From: Syntrophaceae bacterium UBA6252
GTDB taxonomy: Bacteria > Desulfobacterota > Syntrophia > Syntrophales > UBA6807
Direction: 5' to 3'
Assembly: GCA_002441265.1 (NCBI GenBank)
Contig: DJVQ01000036.1
Location: 46,085-110,084 of the forward strand
DNA: 64,000 bases
Below the pieces are notes generated by a model. That model searched no databases. It saw only the letters and a list, made by a program, of their open reading frames with translations, and was not told the DNA's origin. Of the stretch, positions 53,476 through 63,555 are shown in pieces. Position numbers and translations under genes: made by a program. How positions within the stretch are numbered: position 1 is the first letter of the stretch; every line of letters starts with the position of its first letter.

Positions 53476-54669
53476 TTGCGATCGAGACAGGCGGACGTGA
53501 GAATCGGGACCATCGCCTTCGGCGGGGAAGGGGTGGGGCGGATCGGCGAAAAGGTCGTCTTCGTCCCCTTCACGGCCGCGGGCGACACGGTCCGGGTGGA
53601 GATCACGGAGGAGCGGAAGCGCTATCTCCGGGGGGTGCCGCTGGACGTTCTCGAGCCGGGACCGGAAAGGCGGAATCCTCCCTGTCCCCTCTTCGGGCGT
53701 TGCGGCGGCTGCGATTACCAGCACCTTTCACCGGGGGAGCAGCTTTCCGTCAAGGAACGGCAGGTCCGGGAGGTGTTCCAGCGGATCGGAAAGATTCCCG
53801 ATCCCCCCGTCCTTCCCATCGTTCCCTCGCCGGAGGTCTTCCACTACCGGGGGAAGGGGGAGTACCACCTCCGCCGCGGAAAGGGCAGGGTACCGGCGTT
53901 CGGCTTCATGGACGTCCGGGGGGGAACGGTGGTCCCCGTGTCCCGCTGCCTTCTCATGGACGATTCCATCAACGGGGCGGCGAACCGGTTTTTTGCCGAT
54001 GTCCTCGCAGGCCGGGCGGACGTCCCGGACGGCCGGTACGTTTTCTGGTCCGACGGGGAATCGGCCGGTTCCGGCCTTCCAGGAGAGGGCCTCCCTTTTC
54101 CCGCGGTGACGCGGCAGGTGAAAGGGGTGTCCTTTCTCGTACCCCGGGAGGGCTTTTCCCAGGCCAATCTCTTCCTGGCCGGGACGCTCGTAGACGAGGT
54201 CCTCGCCGCGGGGGGGTGGAAACCGGGCGATTCCGTTCTCGACGGGTACTGCGGTTCCGGCCTCTTCTCCCTGTTTCTCGCCTCCCGGGTGGCCCGGGTG
54301 ACCGGCGTGGATTCCGACGGCCCGGCCGTTCTTGCCGCCCGGGCGAACGCGCTGGCGCGGGGACTGGACGGGGTCGTTTTCCTGGAGGGTACGGCGGAGG
54401 AAACCGTCAGGGACCTCCACGGGCGGGGAGCGCGTTTCGACGCCGTCCTGCTCGACCCGCCCAGGGCGGGCTGCGGGCGGTCCCTTCTCGAGACCCTCGC
54501 GGACGCTCCTCTCCGGGAAATCGTTTACGTTTCCTGCAATCCCGCCACCCAGGCCCGGGATGTCCTCCTCCTCGTGGAAAAGGGGTTCCGCCTTTCCTCT
54601 CTGCGGCCCCTGGACATGTTTCCCCAGACGAAGCACATCGAGGTGATCGCCCGGCTGACCCGTTCCTGA
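53476..54669 (+). CDS. rlmD: 23S rRNA (uracil-C5)-methyltransferase, RlmD/TrmA family
   Basis: Methylates uracil at C5 in rRNA using SAM. The TTG at 53476 with ggggagg five bases upstream gives 397 residues; a GTG seven codons on is an alternative. TRAM domain at the N-terminus (IGTIAFGGEGVGRI), iron-sulfur cysteines CPLFGRCGGC plus VSRC, SAM loop DGYCGSGLFSLFLA, LDPPRAGC and the catalytic SCNPATQARD. The divergent neighbour is the TraB gene. Exact uridine position is not certain. Confidence 0.93.
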   Translation: MRSRQADVRIGTIAFGGEGVGRIGEKVVFVPFTAAGDTVRVEITEERKRYLRGVPLDVLEPGPERRNPPCPLFGRCGGCDYQHLSPGEQLSVKERQVREVFQRIGKIPDPPVLPIVPSPEVFHYRGKGEYHLRRGKGRVPAFGFMDVRGGTVVPVSRCLLMDDSINGAANRFFADVLAGRADVPDGRYVFWSDGESAGSGLPGEGLPFPAVTRQVKGVSFLVPREGFSQANLFLAGTLVDEVLAAGGWKPGDSVLDGYCGSGLFSLFLASRVARVTGVDSDGPAVLAARANALARGLDGVVFLEGTAEETVRDLHGRGARFDAVLLDPPRAGCGRSLLETLADAPLREIVYVSCNPATQARDVLLLVEKGFRLSSLRPLDMFPQTKHIEVIARLTRS

Positions 54670-54742
54670 GGGCCGGCTTTACATTTCCCCTCTTTTGTGC
54701 ATTATAAGCGGGGAAAGCGAAAACCCATCGAAAGGGAAGGAA

Positions 54743-55588
54743 ATGCCCGTCAGACCGAAAGAAGCGGCAACGGTGATCCTCCTGAGGCGGTGTCCGCCCG
54801 ATGACGGCGGATTCGAGGTTCTCATGGTCCTCCGGCACCCGAAGAGCCGGTTCGTTCCCCGGGCATACGTCTTTCCCGGCGGCATCCTGGACGATGAGGA
54901 CACCTCCGCCGCAATGGAGGAACGCATCGAGGGGATCGACCGCGAAGGCGCGTTCCGGATCCTCGAGGACTGCCCGTCCCCGGAGATCGCCCTTGGCTCC
55001 TGGGTGGCGGGGATCCGGGAAACTTTCGAGGAAGTCGGGATTCTGCTCGCTTACGAAGCGCCGGGAAGATGGCTGGTCCCCGGGGAGGGGCCGGCCCAGG
55101 AGCGGCTCTGCAGGAAGCGGCGCCTTCTTTTCGAGGGAAAACTCTCCTTCTCCCGTTTCCTCCGGGAGGAACGGCTCACCCTTGCCTGCGACCGCCTCTT
55201 GTATTATTCCCACTGGATCACGCCGGAACTGCTCCCCCTGCGCTACGATGTCCGCTTCTTCGTCGCCGAGGCCCCGCCGGGCCAGCGGGCTTTTCACGAC
55301 GGCGTGGAACTCACCCGGCACATCTGGATCCGTCCCGAGAAGGCCCTGTCCCGGTTCAGGGAGGGCGCCTTCGACATGGTCCTGCCGACGCTGGCCACCA
55401 TGAAGGAACTGGCCTCCCGGAAGACGGTGGACGAAGTCCTTGCATGGGCGGGAAAGAAGACGGTCCAGGGGATTCTCACACGGATGGAAAAGACGGACGA
55501 AGGCATCGTGGAATACATGCCCGACGGAACGGCCTTCCGGAATCTTCCCCCCTCGGTGGTGGAGGATTCCTCACGGAAGGAGAACTGA
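54743..55588 (+). CDS. NUDIX hydrolase
   Basis: A 281-residue NUDIX protein from MPVRPKEAATV (aagggaagg upstream). The Nudix box is split by an insertion: YVFPGGILDDED, then about 45 residues later GIRETFEEVGILLA (REXXEEXG intact). This long form resembles NUDT19-type CoA diphosphatases (inference from layout). The next gene, a dehydrogenase, starts 20 bases on. Confidence 0.88.
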   Translation: MPVRPKEAATVILLRRCPPDDGGFEVLMVLRHPKSRFVPRAYVFPGGILDDEDTSAAMEERIEGIDREGAFRILEDCPSPEIALGSWVAGIRETFEEVGILLAYEAPGRWLVPGEGPAQERLCRKRRLLFEGKLSFSRFLREERLTLACDRLLYYSHWITPELLPLRYDVRFFVAEAPPGQRAFHDGVELTRHIWIRPEKALSRFREGAFDMVLPTLATMKELASRKTVDEVLAWAGKKTVQGILTRMEKTDEGIVEYMPDGTAFRNLPPSVVEDSSRKEN

Positions 55589-55608
55589 GATAGAGAAAGG
55601 AAGAAGCC

Positions 55609-56397
55609 ATGAAGGTTGCGGATTTGTTCCGGTTGGACGGGAAGGTCGCCCTGGTGACGGGGGGCGGCCGGGGGATCGGGAAATTCATCGCCGGCGGGCT
55701 TGCCGGGGCGGGGGCCGATGTCGTCATCGCTTCGAGAAAAATGAAGAACCTCGAGAGCGCGGCGGCGGAGATCGGGAAGGATTCCGGGCGGACCGTCGTT
55801 CCCGTTCCCTGTGACGTGGGGAAGGAGGAGGACATCCGGCGTCTGTTCGAGACGGTGAAGGAGAAGTTCGGCAGGATCGACATCCTCGTCAACAACGCCG
55901 GCGCGACCTGGGGGGCTCCGACCCTGGATTTCCCCCTGGAGCGATGGGATCAGCTCTTCCAGGTGAACGTCAGGGGGGTGTGGATCCTCACCCGGGAGGT
56001 TGCCCGGCTCATGAAGGAAAAGGGAGGGGGAAGCATCATCAACATCTCCTCCATCATGGCGTTCCGGGGCTCGGAGGAATCCCTCCACCCGGCCGTCCCG
56101 TACAACTCCACCAAGGCGGCCATCAACGCCCTGACCATGAACCTGGCGGTCAAGCTCGCCCCGCACCGCATCCGGGTGAACGCCATCGCCCCCGGCTTTT
56201 TCAAAACCGACATGATGGCCTATATCGAAACAGCGGGCTTCGAAGAGCAGAAACAAACGATGCTCGAAAGCATCCCCCTCGGCAGGGCGGGCGACCGGGG
56301 CGACATGGCCGGTGTCGCCGTCTTCCTGGCTTCCGACGCCGCGGCGTACGTGACAGGCCATGTGCTCGTGGTGGACGGGGGATTCCTGTCGAAATAG
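55609..56397 (+). CDS. Short-chain dehydrogenase/reductase (SDR)
   Basis: Classical SDR, 262 residues. NAD(P) motif TGGGRGIGK, NNAG at about residue 90, catalytic Ser in NISSIM, and YNSTK with the Tyr/Lys pair, then APGFFKTDM and the C-terminal VVDGG. Substrate unknown; homologs act on 3-oxoacyl or hydroxy compounds. It starts soon after the NUDIX gene, suggesting co-transcription. Confidence 0.92.
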   Translation: MKVADLFRLDGKVALVTGGGRGIGKFIAGGLAGAGADVVIASRKMKNLESAAAEIGKDSGRTVVPVPCDVGKEEDIRRLFETVKEKFGRIDILVNNAGATWGAPTLDFPLERWDQLFQVNVRGVWILTREVARLMKEKGGGSIINISSIMAFRGSEESLHPAVPYNSTKAAINALTMNLAVKLAPHRIRVNAIAPGFFKTDMMAYIETAGFEEQKQTMLESIPLGRAGDRGDMAGVAVFLASDAAAYVTGHVLVVDGGFLSK

Positions 56398-56413
56398 GCG
56401 GGGGACGCGACCC

Positions 56414-59400
56414 ATGAAGAGTCTCGGGGCGGGAAGGGCCTTTGTGCTTCTCGTCGGAATCCTCGTTCTGTCCATCCTTGCGGGCCCCTGTCCCGGGGCC
56501 CGGGCCTCGGAACGGGAGGCCGGCCGGATCGTCAATCTCCGGGGCGCCGTCGAGGTCTCCCCGCCAGGCGGCGGGGATTGGATTCCCGCCCGGGTGGACC
56601 AGCCCCTTGCCGAGAGACAGGCAATCCGGACGGGGAGAGACGGCCGGGCCTGGCTCCTTCTCTCCGACGAGACCCTTCTCCAGATCAACGGCGGGACGAC
56701 CTTCATTCTGAAGGCGGTGGCGCCCGCCGCCCCGTGGGACCTGGCGTCCCGAATCCTGCCCGCGGCGTGGGGCGCCCTTAAATCCCTCTATGAACTGGCG
56801 GAGGGGGAGATCTGGTTACGGAACCGCAACGGAAAGGTTGCCGTGGACATCGATGCCGTCACCGCCGTCGTCGGCGTCCGGGGGACGGAGCTGAACCTCC
56901 GGAAGGCGCCGGACCGGGCGGTGACCCTCACGGTCCTCCGGGGGGCCGTGGCCCTGTCGAACCCGCAGGGGGCGGTCTCGCTGGGTCCGGGGGAGCGGGC
57001 CTCCGTCCGTCCAGGGGGGGCGCCGGTCAAGGAGGTCCTCCTGAGGCCCCGGGAGGCCGTCCAGTGGACCGTATTCGTTCCGCCGTTCTTCGATTCCCTG
57101 GAACTCCCTCAGGAAGGGGGTGCCGGCGGGGAACTTCTCTGGAGGAAGGAGGATCTCGAACGGCGTTTCCGATCCTTCCTGGAACTCCGGGGAGGGGACC
57201 TCGCCGGGGCGAAACGTGAACTGGCCCTCCTGGAGAAACGGTATCCCGACAATTCCCTGCCCCCCATGCTTCTCGGTTTTGTCTCCCTTCTTCTGGGAGA
57301 ACGGGAGGAGGCCCTGGCGGAAGCGCGCCGGGCCGTCCGCCTGTCCCCCGGCTCGGCGAACGCCCTCTTCGTGGAGAGCCTCGTCCTCCAGTCCCTCTTC
57401 GACCTGGAGGGAGCCCTGGCGGTCGCCCGGAAGGCGCTGGCCCTCGACGGCGGGAACGTCCCCCTCCTGTGCCACGCCGGACGGCTCGAATTCGCCCTCG
57501 GGAAGATCGACGAGGCCCGGGAAACGGCGGAAAAGGCGCGTGCCCTGGATCCCCGGTCGTCGGAGGCGGCCAACCTTCTCGGGTTCCTGCTCCTGGCCCG
57601 GAACCTGACCTCGGAAGCCGAAGAAGTGTTCCTGGAAGCCGTCGGTCTCGACCCCTCCCTCGGGGAGCCCCGCATGGGGCTCGGCCTTGTCCGGATGCGG
57701 CAGGGGAAGGTCGAGGAGGCACTCCGGGAGATCACCGCGGCCGTTCTCCTGGAGCCCCAGCGCTCCCTCTTCCTCAGCTACTGGGGAAAAATGCTGTACC
57801 AGGTCCGGAGGTTCGGTCCCGCCCTCGACATCCTCTCGGCGGCGGAGGAACTGGACCCCCTCGATCCCACGCCCCATCTTTACCGGGGGCTCATTCTCCG
57901 GGACCTCAACCGGCCCGCCGAGGCGATCCGTTCCTTTCAGAAGGCGGTGGCCCTCAACGACAACCGCGCCGTGTACCGGTCCAGGTTCCTCCTGGACCAG
58001 GACCTGGCCGTGAAGAACGTGAATCTTTCCCTCCTCTATGAACAGCTTGGCCTGTCCGCCTGGGGGACGAACAAGGCCCTGTCCTCGGTGAAGGAGGATT
58101 ACACCAATTTTGCCGGACACCTGTTCCTCGGCGGTTCCCTGACCGGCCAGGGCGACCGGACCATCCCCGGCGGGAGCGAACTCCTCCTGGCCCGGATCCT
58201 CCAGCCGGCGAACGAGAACACCCTGAACCAGTTCAACGAGTACACCAGCTTCTTCGAAAGGCCGTCGTTGGGCGGAGCCGTGTCGGGAACGGCGGGCAGC
58301 AACGACGCGATCGGCGGAAACGCCATCGTGTACGGGGCCGTTCCGGAGGCGTCCCTGGCATACAGCGGAGCCGTTTATTACGGGAGCACCGACGGCTGGC
58401 GGGGGACGAACTCCGAAAGGACGAAGAGCGCCGCCATGATGCTCAAGATCGACGGGACGCCGAGGGACCGGTATTATCTGAGCCTCCGTTACCTGGACCA
58501 GAGGCGGGGGGATCCCTACACCGCCCGCTATGAATACGACGCCCCGTCCGACCCCCTGGACGAGGACCGGTTCCGGTCGGGCAGATTCGAAGGGGGATAC
58601 ACCCACAACTTCTCCCCGGGCTCCGATTTTCTCTTCTTCCTGACCCGGGTGTGGGACCGGGGGCCCTTTCTCTCCCACACGGAGATCCGGGACGTGTTCG
58701 AAATCCCCGGCCTTGTTTACGACAGCTTCTGGGAAGGCACGGTTTCCCGGCCTTACACCCACTTCCAGGGGGAGGTTCTCCATGCCGCGGGCAGGCACCA
58801 GTTCATCGCGGGGGCGGCCCTGTACCGGGGGGAGAACGACTCGGAGAACCGCATCACCGACATCTACACGTACGAGGGGGTGATCCTGGACAGGGAGACC
58901 GAAACCTATGACGCCGGGACGGACCAGAACCTCGGAACGGTGTATCTCCAGGACATCTGGAAGATCCGGAGGGATCTGGTTCTGGAGGCCGCCCTCTACT
59001 TCGACCGGGCGACGGACAGCAACGCCTTCAGCGGCGTCGAATGGGATCTCGAGGGCTGGAGCCCCCGCCTCGGGCTGATCTGGACGCCCACGGAGGCGGA
59101 CACCTTCCGGATCGCCGCATTCCGGTATTTCCTCCCCTTCCAGTCCTACCGGATCGACCCCATGGACGTGGCGGGCGTGCCCATTTTCCGGAACACCCTG
59201 GAGGGTTCCCGGGCCGAGGAGGGGGATCTCGTCTGGGAGCATGAGTGGCAAAGCGGTTTCTTCGCCCTCAACGGCTTTTACCTGACGAGGGAGTATCGGG
59301 AAAAGGACGAAGCAGGGGATGAGACGACCTATACGGGAAGGCTGAAGGGCGTGAGCTTCGAGGTGAACCAGCTCCTCCCGGGCGGGGTGGCCGTGGAGGG

Positions 59401-59743
59401 ACTTTACCGCTTCACGGACGGGGATGACGAGAATTACGACGGCGGGGACCGCCGGGACCATTATGCGAGAGCCGGCGCAAGGTACCTCCATCCCTCGGGG
59501 TTTTCCCTCTTCGCCGCCCAGATCTTCAAGAGGCAGAATTTCAAGGAACCAGGACGGAAAAACGAAACGATCTGGGTCACTGACTGCGGAATCGGGTACG
59601 AGCTGCCGGGCAAACGGGGACTCGTGAGCCTTGCCGTGGGGAATGTCTTCAACCACCGTTTCGACTGGGTGGAGGACGGCTTTGTTTTCAGCGGCCGGGC
59701 GCCGGCCCGGCAGATCGTTTTCACAACCTCTTTCTATTTCTAG
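56414..59743 (+). CDS. FecR-TPR-outer membrane beta-barrel fusion protein
   Basis: A 1109-residue exported protein. Signal peptide MKSLGAGRAFVLLVGILVLS, then a FecR domain (residues about 37-200; GRIVNLRGAVEVSPPGGG and VVGVRGTELNLRK), tetratricopeptide repeats (about 250-540; LPPMLLGFVSLLLGEREEAL, DEARETAEKARALDPRS), and a C-terminal region rich in alternating aromatic/polar strands ending in FTTSFYF, typical of an outer-membrane beta-barrel. The barrel part resembles TonB-receptor-like porins without a plug. One chain would thus span periplasm and outer membrane. Follows the SDR gene by 16 bases. Confidence 0.8.
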   Translation: MKSLGAGRAFVLLVGILVLSILAGPCPGARASEREAGRIVNLRGAVEVSPPGGGDWIPARVDQPLAERQAIRTGRDGRAWLLLSDETLLQINGGTTFILKAVAPAAPWDLASRILPAAWGALKSLYELAEGEIWLRNRNGKVAVDIDAVTAVVGVRGTELNLRKAPDRAVTLTVLRGAVALSNPQGAVSLGPGERASVRPGGAPVKEVLLRPREAVQWTVFVPPFFDSLELPQEGGAGGELLWRKEDLERRFRSFLELRGGDLAGAKRELALLEKRYPDNSLPPMLLGFVSLLLGEREEALAEARRAVRLSPGSANALFVESLVLQSLFDLEGALAVARKALALDGGNVPLLCHAGRLEFALGKIDEARETAEKARALDPRSSEAANLLGFLLLARNLTSEAEEVFLEAVGLDPSLGEPRMGLGLVRMRQGKVEEALREITAAVLLEPQRSLFLSYWGKMLYQVRRFGPALDILSAAEELDPLDPTPHLYRGLILRDLNRPAEAIRSFQKAVALNDNRAVYRSRFLLDQDLAVKNVNLSLLYEQLGLSAWGTNKALSSVKEDYTNFAGHLFLGGSLTGQGDRTIPGGSELLLARILQPANENTLNQFNEYTSFFERPSLGGAVSGTAGSNDAIGGNAIVYGAVPEASLAYSGAVYYGSTDGWRGTNSERTKSAAMMLKIDGTPRDRYYLSLRYLDQRRGDPYTARYEYDAPSDPLDEDRFRSGRFEGGYTHNFSPGSDFLFFLTRVWDRGPFLSHTEIRDVFEIPGLVYDSFWEGTVSRPYTHFQGEVLHAAGRHQFIAGAALYRGENDSENRITDIYTYEGVILDRETETYDAGTDQNLGTVYLQDIWKIRRDLVLEAALYFDRATDSNAFSGVEWDLEGWSPRLGLIWTPTEADTFRIAAFRYFLPFQSYRIDPMDVAGVPIFRNTLEGSRAEEGDLVWEHEWQSGFFALNGFYLTREYREKDEAGDETTYTGRLKGVSFEVNQLLPGGVAVEGLYRFTDGDDENYDGGDRRDHYARAGARYLHPSGFSLFAAQIFKRQNFKEPGRKNETIWVTDCGIGYELPGKRGLVSLAVGNVFNHRFDWVEDGFVFSGRAPARQIVFTTSFYF

Positions 59744-60073
59744 AAAAGACGGCTCCGGCCGCGACGCGTGCCGGTAATCCCTTGCGTCCCGCCGGGTCCG
59801 GAGGGAAATTTCGGTTGTCTTTGCCCGGGATATGGGATATCAATAAAATGATACGGGCAAAGGCCTTCGTTCCCCTGCCGGGGGGAGCGTTCCTTGGCCC
59901 GGCGGCTGCGGCTTGCGCGGGGAAAAGGGTTCTTCCGGGCCGGACGCTGCACCTCTCCGTTCATGGGAACCATGGAACCGCAAGCCGCCGGTTGCGTTTC
60001 TCCCGCGTATCCTCTTTTTCCTTTGCTCTGGGACAGACCGGAACATATCGATCCGCAATACGAGGAGTCTTCG
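59744..60073. other. Intergenic stretch without a supported gene
   Basis: About 330 bases. An open frame continues in phase from 59894 into the next gene, but no ribosome site or conserved domain supports it. An AT-rich patch (atatcaataaaatgatac) near 59836 could hold a promoter; nothing else is seen. Confidence 0.4.
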
Positions 60074-62773
60074 ATGCCGCTCGTAACCTTTTATTTTCAG
60101 CTTCACCAGCCCTTTCGCCTTCATCCCGACAGGGACAAGTTTCTCTGGGATGAGATGAACGTCGCCGTCTTCAACAAGGTGTCCGAAAAGAGCTATCTTC
60201 CCGCCCTCTCCATGTTCCGGGACCTGATCCGGGAAAACGGCTCGTTCAAGATCGCCCTGGGCGTTTCCGGAACCTTCCTGGAACAGGCGGAACTGTACCG
60301 TCCGGAAGTGATCGGCGTGCTGAGGGAACTCGTGGACGCGGGCAGGGAGGGAAACCGGGTGGAGATCCTCGGGGAGACCTATTACCACTCCCTGACCAGC
60401 CTCTTCAACGACTCCCGGAAGCGGGAGTTCCGGGAACAGGTGGCCATGCATGGAGAGAAGATCCGGGAACTCGTCGGGGTTTCCCCCACCTCCTTCCGGA
60501 ATACGGAACTCATGTACAACAACGACATCGCGGCCGCCGTCTGGGACTTGGGGTACCGGGCCATTCTCTGCGAGAAGCGGGACGACATGTACATCGGCAA
60601 GAACGAGCCCGTGTCCCCCAACGCCGTATTCCGTGCCAGGGGGACCGGTCTCATCGTGCTGCCGAGAAACCGGGATCTGAGCGACGACGTGGCCTTCCGT
60701 TTTCCCACTCAGCCCATTCCGGCGAAGGAGTATGCCGCCAATCTTGCCCGGATCGACGGCGAATCGGTGCTCCTGGGGTACGATTTCGAGCACATCGGCG
60801 AGCACATCTGGGAGGACAAGGGGATTTTCGAATTCTGGAAGGCGCTTCCAGCGGCCCTTTCCGGGCACCGGAACATCGTCCTGGCCAATCCGACGGAAGT
60901 GGCCGACCGGTTCCGGGACGCCCATTGCCCCGAGGTGGACATCCACGGCCTTGCCACGTCCTCCTGGGCCGACGTGGGAAGGGACACCTTCGGGTGGCTC
61001 GGGACCATGACCCAGTACAAGCTCTTTCAGGAGATTGAACGGCTGGAGCAGGGCGCGAAGCGGGCGGCGGGGGAAATCCTCTGGCGATGGCGGAACGTGA
61101 CCACCTCGGACCACATCTATTTTCTCCACGAGCGGCTCGGGGAGGACCACGCCGTCCATTCCTACTTCAATCCCTACGGCGGCTCCATCACCCAGGCGGC
61201 CCATGTCTTGACCCGCAAGGTGGACGACATCGATGCCGACATCAAGGAACACCGGATCCGGAAAAGAAAGGAGCAGACGGCCCTTCTTCTGATCGCCCCG
61301 GAAACGGGACGGCTCCCGCAGCACATGAGCGGTCTCGCCCGCTACATTTCGGGCAAGAGCGGCGGGCTCGGCGAGGTCGTCACGGCCCTGTGCGAGGGCC
61401 TTGCCGACAGGGAGGTCGAAATCCATCTGGCGACGCTGAACCTGAAAAAGCGGTTCCAGCGGGAAAGCCGGATGGACGAGGGGGAGTGGCGTGAAATCCG
61501 TTACAAGATCGACCCGGACAAGATCCACCTCATCAGTTCCTCCATCTTCGCCGACCTTCCCAGCGCGTACGCGGGCAATCCCGTCCAGAACGCCGCGGAA
61601 TACCAGCGGGAGATGGTGAACCAGATCATCAAGGACGTCCGGGCGAAAAGCGGCGGCAGGCTTCTCATCCACAGCCATGACTGGATGGCCGGCGGCGTCA
61701 TCACCGCCTACGCCAAGTCGAGGGGGATCCCCGTCCTGCACACGGTCCACAACGTGTTCACGGGCCACGTCCCGCTGGAGATGCTCTTCGGCGTCGATCT
61801 GAGCACCCTCCGGGAGAACCTTTACTATTCAGAGGAATACGGGAAACCCTGCATCGACTGCCAGGCCACCGCGGTAAAGAACGCGAGCCTCATCAATTTC
61901 GTGGGTCACCAGTTTCTCGAGGAGGTGGTCAGGGATTATTTCATGGACCGGCCCATCGTTCCCCCGAGCGTCCGGCAGGAAGTGAAGGAGAAGTATTACC
62001 ACGGGTCGGCGCTGGCGATCCTGAACGCCCCCGCAAAGGGAATGTACCCGGAGTACTGCGACTACATCGTCCGGAAGTACGGACCGGAGGACGACATCTT
62101 CGCGGCCAAGAGGGAAAATCTCCTGGAATTCCAGAAAAGAACGGGCCTCCAGGCGAATCCCGACGCCATCCTCTTCCTGTGGCCCTCCCGTCTCGACCCT
62201 CTTCAGAAAGGCATTCATCTCCTCGAGGAGATCGCGCTCAGTTTCGTCATTCAGAACGGCGACGTCCAGATCGCCGTCATTTCCGACGGTGTGGGAGGCG
62301 ACCGGAGCCACGAGGAGATCATGGGGCGGATTTCATGGGCGTCGGGAGGGAAGATCTGCTACTACCATTTCGACGAGGCGCTTGCCATGCTGGGCTTTGC
62401 CGCGGCAAACGACGTCTTCGGCGCTTCCCTGTACGAACCCTGCGGGCAGATCGACCAGGTGGGGAACCTTTTCGGGGCCACGGCGACGAACCGGGACACG
62501 GGGGGGTACCATGACAAGATCCGGGACATCCAGTTGAGAATCGACGGCGCCCCGGATGACAGGGGGAACGGGTTTCTTTTCCGGGATTACGACCCCGGGG
62601 GACTCTGGTACGGGCTCACACGGAGCGTCGAATTCCACCGCCGGCCCCCGTCCGTCCGGGAAACGCAGATCCGCCGCATCATGCGGGAATCCAGGCAGAA
62701 GTACGATCTTGATACGATGATCGACAGGTATATGGAGGTCTACGAAAAACTGAACGGGGGGAATCCGCTGTAA
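60074..62773 (+). CDS. GH57 alpha-amylase-type domain fused to glycogen/starch synthase-like GT5 domain
   Basis: An 899-residue fusion. Residues about 1-390 form a GH57 domain: FYFQLHQPFR, EILGETYYHSL, the nucleophile region SFRNTELMYNN (E145) and the acid region LLGYDFEHIGEH (D237). Residues about 415-899 form a starch-synthase-type glycosyltransferase: KSGGLGEVVTALCEGL (ADP-glucose loop), VLHTVHNVFTGH, WPSRLDPLQKGIHLL, and SLYEPCGQIDQVGNLFGA with TGGYHDK. One protein could both cut/remodel and extend an alpha-glucan. The ATG at 60074 follows gaggag. A terminator-like hairpin follows. Confidence 0.9.
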   Translation: MPLVTFYFQLHQPFRLHPDRDKFLWDEMNVAVFNKVSEKSYLPALSMFRDLIRENGSFKIALGVSGTFLEQAELYRPEVIGVLRELVDAGREGNRVEILGETYYHSLTSLFNDSRKREFREQVAMHGEKIRELVGVSPTSFRNTELMYNNDIAAAVWDLGYRAILCEKRDDMYIGKNEPVSPNAVFRARGTGLIVLPRNRDLSDDVAFRFPTQPIPAKEYAANLARIDGESVLLGYDFEHIGEHIWEDKGIFEFWKALPAALSGHRNIVLANPTEVADRFRDAHCPEVDIHGLATSSWADVGRDTFGWLGTMTQYKLFQEIERLEQGAKRAAGEILWRWRNVTTSDHIYFLHERLGEDHAVHSYFNPYGGSITQAAHVLTRKVDDIDADIKEHRIRKRKEQTALLLIAPETGRLPQHMSGLARYISGKSGGLGEVVTALCEGLADREVEIHLATLNLKKRFQRESRMDEGEWREIRYKIDPDKIHLISSSIFADLPSAYAGNPVQNAAEYQREMVNQIIKDVRAKSGGRLLIHSHDWMAGGVITAYAKSRGIPVLHTVHNVFTGHVPLEMLFGVDLSTLRENLYYSEEYGKPCIDCQATAVKNASLINFVGHQFLEEVVRDYFMDRPIVPPSVRQEVKEKYYHGSALAILNAPAKGMYPEYCDYIVRKYGPEDDIFAAKRENLLEFQKRTGLQANPDAILFLWPSRLDPLQKGIHLLEEIALSFVIQNGDVQIAVISDGVGGDRSHEEIMGRISWASGGKICYYHFDEALAMLGFAAANDVFGASLYEPCGQIDQVGNLFGATATNRDTGGYHDKIRDIQLRIDGAPDDRGNGFLFRDYDPGGLWYGLTRSVEFHRRPPSVRETQIRRIMRESRQKYDLDTMIDRYMEVYEKLNGGNPL

Positions 62774-62790
62774 CGGCGGTTCCCCCCTTT
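62756..62790 (+). terminator. Terminator-like hairpin overlapping the end of the GH57-GT5 gene
   Basis: Stem gggggaatccgc / gcggttccccc (one bulge) spanning the stop codon, then three T. Confidence 0.5.
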
Positions 62791-63555
62791 CACACCCACC
62801 GGCCCCCTGTGGTCCGCCTCCCTTCCCCGGAGTGTTTTTCGCGCAGTCACTCCTTGCAAAATTGCAATAAGGGAAAGAAACCGGACTTTTTTCTCTTAAA
62901 GGATGCGGCTGGGAAAGGCAATACTAATAAAATACGGGATAACTACCGTATAAATACCCGTATTGCCCGGAGAGAGGGGCCTTGGCACCCGAAGAAAAGC
63001 CCACCAATGAATAAAAGCCTGCCTCGCCGACCGGTATGCCGAGAGGGCGAAGCAGGCTCCGAAGCTCGAGATCGGACACTTCCTTTTCAATTCTCTTAGC
63101 TCCTGTCCTCTGTGGGACTTGGCTTATGTGTTGCTGTCGAAGTTCGTCTCGGGCTTCAAGATCATTCTACGATTTTTCCCCGTAAAAGTCAAAAAACTTG
63201 AAATCCACGCAGAGCCGCAGCATTGCTTGTCTTTTCCGGGACAAGCCGGCTTGTCCCGCCCTCCTCCCGCCAACCCGCTTTTCTTTCCCGTCAACCCTGC
63301 CAACTCCCCGGACATTCAACGCCGGCGTTATTTTCTGCATATCGGGGCCGGTTGCGGCCGCCAACTTCAGGCGGTTTTCGGGTGGTTTGGCCCCCCCACC
63401 TGTGTCCGCCATGTCCTTTTGCGTTATATCCCCTTTAATATCGGGTAGCTACACACGAGGAACGCCTCTTGCTTTATGGGAGGGCGCACCCCGGTCCTTT
63501 CCCCCTCCCGGGGGGATGCGGCCGGGGAAAAAACCGTCTCCAAAAGGGGGGTTCC
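62791..63555. other. Intergenic region upstream of the SpvB-like gene
   Basis: No supported gene in about 765 bases. It holds an AT-rich patch near 62920-62975 with the inverted pair atacggg / cccgtat, a hairpin gcctgcctcgcc / gggcgaagcaggc at about 63019-63052, and a perfect 20-base palindrome gggacaagccggcttgtccc at 63238-63257. None matches a riboswitch class I know. Confidence 0.5.

Noticed and set aside
63019..63052. Possible riboswitch before the SpvB-like gene
   Set aside because: The hairpin does not match the cyclic di-GMP or other riboswitch patterns I know, and it lies 500 bases from the start codon.
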